Below are positions 20,544-28,755 of a DNA stretch of 64,000 nt, piece after piece (positions within the stretch are counted from its first letter, which is position 1; every line of letters starts with the position of its first letter). The position numbers were made by a program, and so were the translations under genes. The notes beneath the pieces were generated by a model. It was not told the origin of the DNA and made no database searches. It was given only the letters and a program-made list of their open reading frames with translations. Source of the DNA: WHSW01 sp963846565 (GTDB lineage Bacteria; Actinomycetota; Thermoleophilia; Solirubrobacterales; 70-9); contig CAWJWL010000003.1 in the NCBI GenBank assembly GCA_963846565.1, positions 1 through 64,000 on the forward strand, in the 5' to 3' direction.

Positions 20544-20973
20544 GCAAGATCCGGACTGCCTCTTCTGTCAGATCGTCGCCGGCGACGTCGATGCGGCGAT
20601 CTGCTTCGAAGACGAGCACACCGTCGGGTTCCTCGACATCCGGCCGCTCTTTCACGGCCACACGCTGCTGGTGCCGCGCGACCACCACGAGGCGCTCTGG
20701 GACCTGCCCGAGGAGATGGTCAGGCCGCTGTTTGCGAACGCGCAGGTGCTCTCGCTCGCGATCCGCGACGCCATGGGCGCACAGGGTGCGTTCGTCGCGA
20801 TCAACAACGTGGTCAGCCAGTCGGTCCCGCATCTGCACGTCCACATCGTCCCCCGGGTGAAGAAGGACGGCCTTCGCGGCTTCTTCTGGCCGCGGCGCAA
20901 GTACCGCTCCGACGAGCAGGCGGCCGAGGTCGCCGGGTCGATCGCGGCGGCGGTGCGCAAGCTGCGACCCTGA
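20536..20973 (+). CDS. HIT-domain hydrolase (second copy)
   Basis: A 145-residue histidine-triad protein of the HinT/Fhit-like branch: DCLFCQIVAGDV, RPLFHGHTLLVPRDHHE and the triad VPHLHVHIVPR. It lacks the ERIWAPWR start of the HIT protein four genes upstream, so the two are different paralogues. The TTG start overlaps the lipid-kinase stop by 8 bases, another coupled TTG in this run. Likely a nucleoside phosphoramidate or dinucleotide hydrolase. Confidence 0.9.
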   Translation: MPKQDPDCLFCQIVAGDVDAAICFEDEHTVGFLDIRPLFHGHTLLVPRDHHEALWDLPEEMVRPLFANAQVLSLAIRDAMGAQGAFVAINNVVSQSVPHLHVHIVPRVKKDGLRGFFWPRRKYRSDEQAAEVAGSIAAAVRKLRP

Positions 20974-20998
20974 GCGCTCCCCCGGACGAAGGAGCGCG

Positions 20999-21325
20999 AT
21001 GGAAGTTGAGGAGCTGATCGGCAAGGCCCGTGACGCGATCACGGTGAAGCGCGTCTACGGCGATCCGTACGAGCGCGACGGTCTCGTGATCATCCCGGCC
21101 GCGGCCGTTCAGGGCGGCGGCGGTGGTGGCAGTGGCGAGAGCCCTGAGGGCAAGCCGGGAGGTGGCGCCGGCTTCGGGCTGAACGCGCGCCCAGTCGGCG
21201 CCTACGTGATCAACGGCTCAAACGTCTACTGGGAGCCCGCCGTCGACGTCAGCCGCATCGCCCAGCTCGGACTGGCCGCAACGGCGATCGTCAGCGTCGC
21301 TTACATCCTTACGCGGCGTCGCTAG
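20999..21325 (+). CDS. YtfJ/GerW-like protein with C-terminal membrane segment
   Basis: A 108-residue protein resembling the sporulation protein YtfJ/GerW family: EELIGKARDAI, KRVYGDPYERDGLVIIPAA, a Gly/Ser linker and GFGLNARPVGAYVI. Unlike the Bacillus protein it ends in one hydrophobic helix (IAQLGLAATAIVSVAYIL) and a TRRR tail, suggesting membrane anchoring. The ATG lies after AAGGAG. It closes the corA-HIT run. Thermoleophilia are not known as endospore formers, so the name reflects family only. Confidence 0.8.
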   Translation: MEVEELIGKARDAITVKRVYGDPYERDGLVIIPAAAVQGGGGGGSGESPEGKPGGGAGFGLNARPVGAYVINGSNVYWEPAVDVSRIAQLGLAATAIVSVAYILTRRR

Positions 21326-21413
21326 CCGACCGACCACCGGGCCGCGTCGGCCCCTTCCAGACGGTTAACCGCGGGCGCGTCCGGCGCCGGGCACGTCGTG
21401 TATATTGTTGATC

Positions 21414-22202
21414 ATGTTGATCGAGAAAGTGCTCCTCGCGCCGCCACTCTTTCGGCGCACTCATGGCGCCGGGTATTCGCGGCGGCCTGCCGCCGAGGCG
21501 CGTCGTGCGCCGGAGCGCCTCCATCACATCACCGCGATCACGGCAGACGCGCGAGCCTGTGAGCGCTTCTACGCGGGCCTGCTCGGCCTCGAGCGGGTCG
21601 AGCCCCGAACCGGCCACGACGGCGAGACGATCGCCTTCGCGAGCCGCGGCGACGGTGGCTCCGGCCCGGTCCTGAGCTTCCTCGTGCGGCCCGATGCACA
21701 GCGCCAGCGCCACGGGAATCGCAGCGCCAGCACCGTGCTCTGGCGGGTCAGCGACCGCCGTCAGCTCCGTGCCCTCTGGGAGGTGCTGGCAATCGCGGGT
21801 CAGGTGCGAATCGTCGCCGCGCGCCGGCCGCTCGGCGAGGAGATGTTGCGGTTCTGGGATCCCGACGGGCTCTGCCATGAAGTCGTGGTCGACGGCGGCG
21901 CCGATGACCCCGTCAACCACGCGCGCTCCACGGTGCACGAGTGGGACCGCGATCCCGGCGACGGCCGGGGGCAGGCGGTCCGCCCGGGTCGCATTGCCCG
22001 CCTGCTCAACCGGCTCCTGTGCAGCGAGGACGCACGCCTGGTGGATCAGTGGAGCTTCCGGAGCGATGGGGCCGAACAGGCCAGTGGGCGATCGGCGATC
22101 GCACCCGGAGTCACGCCACGGCTGGTGGGCGCCCGTGCGAACAGCGCCGGCCGGGCTCGGTCGGGTGCCCGCACGAGCGACCGGGTCGCCTGGGCAGCCT
22201 GA
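21414..22202 (+). CDS. VOC-superfamily (glyoxalase/dioxygenase-like) protein
   Basis: LHHITAITADARACERFYAGLLGL and MLRFWDPDGLCHEVVVD define one vicinal-oxygen-chelate domain with candidate metal ligands (His in HHITA, Glu in HEVVVD). It resembles the N-terminal half of ring-cleaving dioxygenases of the PcpA/LinE type. The remaining ~90 residues (from about 175) are low-complexity and Arg/Ala-rich, so a second domain is absent or degraded. A TATATT -10 element at 21401-21406 suggests a leaderless ATG at 21414; TTG at 21405 is an alternative. GTTGATC is repeated across the start. Confidence 0.65.
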   Translation: MLIEKVLLAPPLFRRTHGAGYSRRPAAEARRAPERLHHITAITADARACERFYAGLLGLERVEPRTGHDGETIAFASRGDGGSGPVLSFLVRPDAQRQRHGNRSASTVLWRVSDRRQLRALWEVLAIAGQVRIVAARRPLGEEMLRFWDPDGLCHEVVVDGGADDPVNHARSTVHEWDRDPGDGRGQAVRPGRIARLLNRLLCSEDARLVDQWSFRSDGAEQASGRSAIAPGVTPRLVGARANSAGRARSGARTSDRVAWAA

Positions 22203-22214
22203 GCCGGAGCAATC

Positions 22215-23078
22215 TCAGGTGATCGGGTCCGCGGCGTTCGAGCCGCGGTAACCGATCGAGTGCGCGACCAGGCCGACGCCGTCGATCGCCCGGTAGGTCG
22301 CCTCTTCGAAGCGGCCGCGGGCGATGTTGGCCGCGATGTCGCGGGCGCTCCCGGCGAGTCCCGGGAGCAGCGGCCACTGAGGCGAGGCGCCCGGATGGCG
22401 GCTGTCGAGCCAGCGGGCGCCGGCCGCGTAACGAGCGACCTGGCCGAGAAAGCCTCCGAGAGTCTCGCGATGACGGTGGACGACGCCCGCCTCGGGCCGG
22501 TACTCGAGCGTCCAGCCGATGCGAAGCAGGCGCCAGCAGAGGTCGATGTCGCCACCAGAGCGGATCCCCTCGGCGAACCCGCCGCACTCCGCGAAGGCGC
22601 GCCGGCGGACGAGCAGGTTGGCCGTCGCCGCCGCCGCGCCGGCCTTGCCATGGAGGCCCTCGGTCTGACTCAGATAGTTGCGAGCACGGGCGTAGCGGGG
22701 CAGGAGGCCGCCCTGCTCCTCGTCGCCCGTGATCTGGCCGCCGAGCATCCCGCAGCTGTCGCCGATCGGCTCCCGGAAATAGGCGTCGATCAGGTCGGGG
22801 GCGGGTACGCAGTCGGCATCGACGAAGAGAAGCCATTCCGAGCGTGCCTGCCGCGCCCCGGCGTTCCGGGCGTGATAGGACGAGCGCTCGGCGCTCGCCC
22901 TCACGACCCGCGCCCGTCCCTCGAGCGGCGGCGCGGCAAGCCCGTCCGCGGTGTTGTCGGCGACGATCACCTCGTCGCCACCTGCGAGCTCGAGGCGATC
23001 GAGCGCGTGGCGCAGGGCGAACGCATCGCACTCATCGCCCCGGAACGGGACGATCACGCTGACGGCAGGTCGCCTCAC
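22215..23078 (-). CDS. Family 2 glycosyltransferase
   Basis: A 287-residue GT-A glycosyltransferase. VSVIVPFRGD starts the nucleotide-binding fold, the metal motif Asp-X-Asp is VDADC, and the acceptor region includes GGIRSGGDIDLCWRL with the usual ED/DD-like acid. No membrane segment is evident. The GTG start (23078) overlaps the relA stop as GTGA, so the long upstream frame is rejected. It converges with the VOC gene. Donor and acceptor are unknown. Confidence 0.87.
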   Translation of the reverse strand: MRRPAVSVIVPFRGDECDAFALRHALDRLELAGGDEVIVADNTADGLAAPPLEGRARVVRASAERSSYHARNAGARQARSEWLLFVDADCVPAPDLIDAYFREPIGDSCGMLGGQITGDEEQGGLLPRYARARNYLSQTEGLHGKAGAAAATANLLVRRRAFAECGGFAEGIRSGGDIDLCWRLLRIGWTLEYRPEAGVVHRHRETLGGFLGQVARYAAGARWLDSRHPGASPQWPLLPGLAGSARDIAANIARGRFEEATYRAIDGVGLVAHSIGYRGSNAADPIT

Positions 23079-25241
23079 TCCGTGGGAGTTACCCGGTAGG
23101 CGTCGAAAACCGCATCGAGGCTGCGGAGGCGGTTGATGCAGGCCTTGAGCTGCTGGGAGTCGCCGACCTCGACGACGAAGCGGTTGCGAACCATCGGGTG
23201 CTTGGTCGAGCAGTTCGCCTCGATGATGTTGAGGCCCGCCTCGGAGAGCGCGCGCGAGAGGTCCTCGAGCAGGCGCGTGCGATCCCAGGCGTCGACCTGG
23301 AGCTCGACCCGGTAGGAGGTGGCGTTCTCGCCGCTCCAGGCCACGCCGACGAAGCGCTCCGGGTCCTTGCGCAGGGCCTCGACGTTCTTGCAGTCGTCGC
23401 GGTGGATCGTGATCCCGCGCCCGAGCGAGACGTAGCCGACGATCTCGTCTCCCGGCACCGGCCGGCAGCACTTCGCGAGCCGGACCATGACGTCGTCGAT
23501 CCCGTCGACCTCGATCCCGTAGTCCGATGCCTCCTGCGTGCGGCGCTGGCGCTCGTCGCGGCCCTCGAGCACTCCCGCGAGCCGTGCCTCGGTCTCGTCG
23601 CCGGCGACCGCCTCACCCGCCTTCAGCCGCTGCATCACCTTGTTGACGGCGGTCCGGGACGAGATCTTCGCCTGGCCGACGGCGATGTAGAAGTCGTCGG
23701 CCTTGCGAAAGCCCATCTCGCGGGTGACGTCGGCGAGCAGCGGCGAGCCTGCGATCCGCTGCGGGGGCAGGCCGGCCTTGCGGAGGGCGTTCTGGAACTC
23801 CTCGCGGCCGCGCCGCTCGGCGTCGTCGCGGCGCTCGCGCTTGAGGAAGGCGCGGATCTTGTTGCGCGCGCGGGTCGTGCGCACGAGCGCGAGCCAGTCA
23901 CGCGAGGGGCCGCGCTCCTGCTTCGAGGTCAGGATCTCGACGATGTCACCGGAGGCGAGCGGCTTGTGCAGCGGGACGATCTTCCCGTTCACCTTCGCGC
24001 CGACGCAGCGGTGGCCGATGTCGGTGTGGACGGAGTAGGCGAAGTCGAGCGGAGTCGATCCGGCGGAGAGGTTCTTGACCTCGCCGCGCGGCGTGAAGAC
24101 GAAGACCTCGTCCTCGAACAGGTCGACCTTGAGCTGCTCGAGGAACTCTGTCGGGTCGCCCTCGGACTCCGCCTCGGCCTCGATCAGGTGCCGCAGCCAG
24201 GTCATCTTCTCGCGCCCGTCGCCGTTCGACTTCCCGGAGGGGTCCTCCTTGTAGATCACGTGAGCGGCGATCCCGTACTCGGCGGTCTCGTGCATGTCGG
24301 GCGTGCGGATCTGGATCTCGAGCGGCCGCCCCTGCGGGCCGATCACCGTCGTGTGCAGCGCCTGGTAGAGGTTCATCTTCGGCGTCGCGATGAAGTCCTT
24401 GAAGCGCCCGGGAAGCGGCTTCCAGAGCGAGTGGATGATCCCGATCGCCCCGTAGCAGTCCTTGACCGAGTCGACGAGCACCCGCATCGCGGTGAGGTCG
24501 TAGATCTCGTTGAACTCGCGGCCCCTCTTCGTCATCTTCGAGTAGATCGAGTAGAAGTGCTTCGCGCGGCCGGAGATCTGGGCCTCGATTCCGACCTTCG
24601 CGAGCTCGCTGCTCAGGAACTCGCCCGCGTCGGTGACGTAGGCCTCGCGCTCGGTTCGCTGCTGGGAGACGAGCTTCTTGATCTCGTCGTACTTGCGCGG
24701 ATGCAGGCGCTGGAAGGCGAGGTCCTCGAGCTCCCACTTGATCGCGTGGATCCCGAGCCGGTGCGCCAGCGGGGCGTAGATCTCGAGCGTCTCGCGCGCC
24801 TTCTCGAGCTGCTTCTGCTTCGCCAGCGCCTCGAGCGTGCGCATGTTGTGCAGCCGGTCGGCGAGCTTGATCAGGATGACCCGGACGTCCGTGGCCATCG
24901 CGACCATCATCTTGCGGTAGTTCTCGGCCTGGCGCTCGTCCCGGCTCTGGAACGTGATCTCGGTCAGCTTCGTCACGCCGTCGACGAGCTGGGCGATCGT
25001 CTCGCCGAACTCGCTCACGGACCTCGTCGATGCTCGCGCTGGTGTCCTCGACCGTGTCGTGGAGCAGCGCGGCGCAGAGCGTCTCGGTGTCGAGCCGCAG
25101 GCCGGCGCAGATCTTCGCCACCTCGACCGGGTGGGTGATGAAGTCCTCGCCCGACTTCCGCTGCTGGTCGGCGTGGCGCGCGCAGGCGAACGCGAAGGCG
25201 CGCTCGACCGCCTCGCGATCGAGATCGGCGTCGCCCCCCAT
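23075..25241 (-). CDS. relA: Bifunctional (p)ppGpp synthetase/hydrolase RelA/SpoT, with one frameshift
   Basis: The stringent-response enzyme, in order: HD hydrolase domain (RKSGEDFITHPVEVA, LLHDTVEDT), synthetase domain (RVLVDSVKDCYGAIG...SLWKPLPGRFKDFIA), TGS domain (VFVFTPRGEVKNL), conserved CCRPVPGD segment and ACT domain. The HD start is in one frame to about 25017 (ending SIDEVR) and the rest in another (from SEFGETIAQ). Removing one base near 25016-25019 gives DEVRSEF and an intact ~721-residue protein. The ATG at 25241 is the first start in the HD frame. The open frame continues upstream without a start codon, so the true N-terminus is uncertain. Confidence 0.88.
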
Positions 25242-25408
25242 CGCATGCTCGCCGATGACGGCGAAGAGGTCACCGAGGAGCTCGCGCTCGTCGTCTGTGA
25301 GCTCCTTCGTGACCTCGTTGATCGGGGCGACGCCGCCGTGGAGGCCATCCGCGCCAACGCGCGTATGACCACGGCGGTCTGGGTCGGCCTCGGGCGACTC
25401 GGTGCGCT

Positions 25409-27971
25409 CTATCCCCGGGTCCGTCTTGGCTGTCTTCGCTGGCTCAGGTATCGCCGGCCCTCTTCGTGGCGCTCGCGGTAGACGCGATATGCGTCCGACC
25501 GCTCGAGATCAGTGCCCTCTGAGGATACGACGCCGAGCACCCGCTCGTTACCGGATCCCTCCCAGACGAGGAGCCCGAGGTCCCCGAGCACGCGCGCTCC
25601 GCGGGCCGCCGACTCCGGCGCCAGCGGGTGTGCCCGCTCGGCGCCGCTGAGCACAGCGCGCAGGCTCGCGCCCTCGATCCGCCGGCCGTGGGCGGTGAGC
25701 GAGCGGTAGAGCGCCGCCAGCGAGGATCGCGACGGCCACTCGTCCGCGTAGCAGCGCTCGGCGAAGTCCGCCTCCGCCGGCCCGTCGAGCAGGTGCAGGT
25801 AGCCGCGGCCCGCCCGCGCGAGCGGCTCGAGCGCGGCCGTCGGCGGCGGGTCGACGACGAGCACGTGCGTGAACGCGGCGGCGAGGCCCGGATCACGGGC
25901 GAGAGCCGCCCAGTCGGCGAGTACCGCTCCGTTGCCCCCCTCGGCGATGAGTCTCGCCCCCGCTACCGCCTCGTCGGACAGCCGTCCGGAGCAGATCGCC
26001 ATCGTCCCGCCGCCGAAGCGAGCCGGCCGCGCCGCGCGCTCGATCAGCCGGCGGCGGCGCGGAGCGTCGGCGCAGACGACGAGCAGTGCCTCGCCGCCGG
26101 CCGCCAGTGCGGCGATCGCGGCAACGATGGCCCGACCCCGCCGGTCGACGATCTCGCGCTCTGCCGCTTGCGACGCGACGCGGGATGGCTCGAGCTCGGC
26201 CCCGAGCTCGGCCTCGAAGCGCGCCCAGAACTCGGGTGCGCCGATCGGATCGGGGAGCTCGCGCTCGGCCTCCGGATCGTCGGCGAGGCCCGGATACAGG
26301 CCGCCGAGCACGACGCGGGGCTCGATCGCCCCGTTCCAGTGGTTGAGCTCGAGCCCGACCGAGACGTCGAGCGGCTCGGCGGCCGCCCGCGCGAGCGACC
26401 CGTCGACCCCAAAGGCAACCCCGAGCGCCCGCCTCGCGCCGCTCAACAAGGTGAACCGGGCGTGGCGATCGCCCTCCCCCATCGGCCGGATGTCAGTGAG
26501 CTGCGCGCCAGGGACCAGCAGGCGGACGCCCGGGTTTCCGAGCCCGAACGGGGCGAGGCGGGTGAACTGCTCGGCGACGTCGAGTCCGAGATCCTCGCGC
26601 ACCGACGATCGCGTCGACCGAGTCGTTGCGCGCGAGCCCGCCCGGCGGCGCGGACTCGGCGCACGCGGTGGCGAAAGCCTCGCGAAACGCCTCGAGCTCG
26701 CCGGCCTCGAGCTCGACCCCGGCCGCGGCGCGATGGCCGCCGTAGCGGGCCAGGTGCGGGGCGCATCGATCGAGCGCCGCCAGGAGATCGAACCCCGGGA
26801 CGCTGCGTCCCGAGCCGCGGCCGGCGCCGTCGCGATCGAGAGCGACCAGGACCACGGGCCGCCACACCTGCTCGGCGAGGCGAGAGGCGACGATCCCGAC
26901 CACCCCGGGATGCCAGCCCTCACCGGCGATCACGAGGCCGGCGGCATCGCCAGCCTCCGGCGGCAGGTCCGCGAGCGCCCGCTCCGCACCACGCAGGACG
27001 TCGAGCTCGACCTCGCGCCGCTCGCGGTTCGCGCGTTCGAGCTCGGCGGCGATCTCGGCCGCCCGCCCGGGATCGTCGGTCAGCATCAGCTCGACCCCGG
27101 CGTCGGCGCGGTAGAGGCGTCCGGCGGCGTTGATCCTCGGGCCGAGACGGAAGGCGAAATCGCCCTCGTCGAGCCTCTCGGGCTCGACCTTGGCGGACTC
27201 GAGCAGGGCCCGTAGGCCGGGCCGCCGGGCGCGGCGGGCCTCGGCCAGGCCGCGACGCACGAGGGAGCGATTCTCCCCGCGCAGGGGCACGAGGTCGGCG
27301 ACGGTCGCGAGGGCGACGAGGTCGAGGTCGCGAGCCGCATTCTCGGGACCGCCGAGCGCGACCGCGAGCTTGTAGGCGACGCCGGTCCCGCAGAGCTCGC
27401 CGAACGGGTAGCCGGAAACGACGGGGTGCAGAACCGGGCACTCCGGCAGCTGCCCGCCGGGCTGGTGATGGTCGGTGACGATCACCTCGATCCCCGCCGC
27501 AGAGGCGGCGGCGACCTCCGCGACCGAGCCGATCCCGCAGTCGACCGTGAGCAGGAACTCGGTTCCGCGGGCCGCGAGGCGCTCCACCGTCGGCGCCGTG
27601 AGCCCGTATCCGTCCCCGAGCCGGTCGGGGATCCACCAATCGCAGTTGGCGCCGAGGCGACGCAGCGTCCCGATCATGATCGCGGTCGCACAAACACCGT
27701 CGACGTCGTAGTCGCCGTGGACCGTGATCCGGCGCCCGGTGCCGATCGCCGCTAGCAGGCGGTCGACCACCTCGGCCATCTGCTCGAACGCGAACGGGTC
27801 GTGGGTCTCGTCGGCGTCGAGAAACGCGCGGGCGGCCTCGATCGTCCGGTGACCACGGCGCACGAGAGCGGTGGCAACCGGCTCCGCCAAGTCGAGCTCA
27901 CGCATCAGCTTCCTCACCTCGCTGTAGTCGCATGGCTCGATCGAGAAGGTGGGTCTCACCGCCGCGTGCAT
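25409..27971 (-). CDS. recJ: Single-strand-specific exonuclease RecJ with long C-terminal extension, with one frameshift
   Basis: RecJ degrades ssDNA 5' to 3' in recombination and repair. Motif I HGDYDVDGVCATA (Asp87, Asp89, Asp91), TDHHQPGG and HPGVVGIVASRL mark the DHH/DHHA1 core. After NDSVDAIV the frame breaks near 26601-26605; RREDLGLDVAEQF then LAPFGLGNPGVRLLVP continue in the next frame. Dropping one base restores ~853 residues. The last ~350 residues (ALLVVCADAPRRRRLIERA...VLVVDPPPT) form a helicase-like extension beyond the classical enzyme. The ATG at 27971 gives a normal N-terminus. Confidence 0.88.
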
Positions 27972-28052
27972 AGCGCCAGGCTTGCAAGCGGCTCCGACGG
28001 AATCGGAGCGCTCGTCGGCACCGACTCGGGGCCGACCGACCCGCGTCGATCG

Positions 28053-28170
28053 TGCCGTCGGTCAAGTCGTCGCCCGTCAGCGACTCGTCCCTGACCTTGT
28101 TCGCGCGGACCGCGTCGTTCGCCAAATCCGCGGCTCCCATTCGCGCAAGGAGTTCTCCGCCCGGACGCAG
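28053..28170 (-). pseudogene. Remnant of a repeat module of a secreted actinobacterial protein
   Basis: On the minus strand this reads ADLANDAVRANKVRDESL then TGDDLTDGTIDA, a clean copy of the DIANNAVTSAKV...SLTGADI-type module that I know from the N-terminal half of secreted proteins in this group. It breaks into other frames on both sides and has no start or stop in context. A C-terminal-type module of what may be the same family lies just upstream on the opposite strand. Confidence 0.4.
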
Positions 28171-28179
28171 AGCGAGCCG

Positions 28180-28477
28180 AGCCGGACGGCCCCGACGCAG
28201 CGGTCAACGCAGGCCCTCAGGCACTGCGGGAACCTCGGCATGCGCGTGCCGACGGTTGGCGAGGCGCTGCAGCTGGCGCAGACGTACGACATCCCCAACG
28301 CGGACGAACTCGAGTTCTTCTGGACCGACGAACGTTTCGTGAACCCCGGACCACCAGGCCGGCACGATGCAGCTCGCATACATTGCGGACGACAGCGGCC
28401 GCCTTGCGCCCAGCCACATCGAGTCCCCCGCCAGGTGGGAGACGCTCTGCGTGGCGACGCCCGTGAACTGAGGTTCA
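28180..28477 (+). pseudogene. C-terminal fragment of a secreted protein, frameshifted
   Basis: The plus strand encodes QALRHCGNLGMRVPTVGEAL then DELEFFWTDERFVN to about 28346. It continues in the next frame as PDHQAGTMQLAYIADDSGRL...WETLCVATPVN and a stop. The join lies in a CCCC run at 28344-28347; removing one C gives VNPDHQAG. This resembles the cysteine-containing RRLPTVAEAL-type C-terminal domain of secreted actinobacterial proteins. No start or signal peptide precedes it, so it looks like a broken fragment. The rest of the 27972-28474 interval holds nothing else I can support. Confidence 0.45.
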
Positions 28478-28747
28478 GGCCTCCGCGACCTCGGGCTCGG
28501 AACGCGCGCCGATCCTGTACACGAGCGCGAGTCCGAGGGCCGTACCCGGGATCGCGAACAGGACGGTTTCGATCCCGGTCGAGCCGATGCTCTCACCGAG
28601 GGCGATCTGGGCGATCGCCCCTGTGATCATCGCCCCCGTCGCCGCGCCGAGGAGCGCGCCGACGATCCCGCCCCAGAAGCGGTCGGGGATGAAGACGGTG
28701 AAGTGCCAGAGCGCGACGCCGGTGGTGAACCAGACCAAAGCTGCCAT
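28475..28747 (-). CDS. Small membrane protein of unknown function
   Basis: A 90-residue protein with about three hydrophobic segments: 1-20, 24-47 (GGIVGALLGAATGAMITGAIA) and 60-78 (LFAIPGTALGLALVYRIG). It ends in acidic residues. Glycine-rich helices resemble GlsB/YeaQ-like or DUF-type small integral proteins, but I do not recognise the family. The ATG lies 8 bases after the secDF stop with AGGAG upstream, so it is in the secDF operon. Confidence 0.75.
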   Translation of the reverse strand: MAALVWFTTGVALWHFTVFIPDRFWGGIVGALLGAATGAMITGAIAQIALGESIGSTGIETVLFAIPGTALGLALVYRIGARSEPEVAEA

Positions 28748-28755
28748 CAGATCTC

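Noticed and set aside
24990..25030. Programmed frameshifting in relA and recJ
   Set aside because: No slippery heptamer, stop codon or pseudoknot stands out, and the same one-extra-base pattern recurs in unrelated genes, which fits sequence error better.
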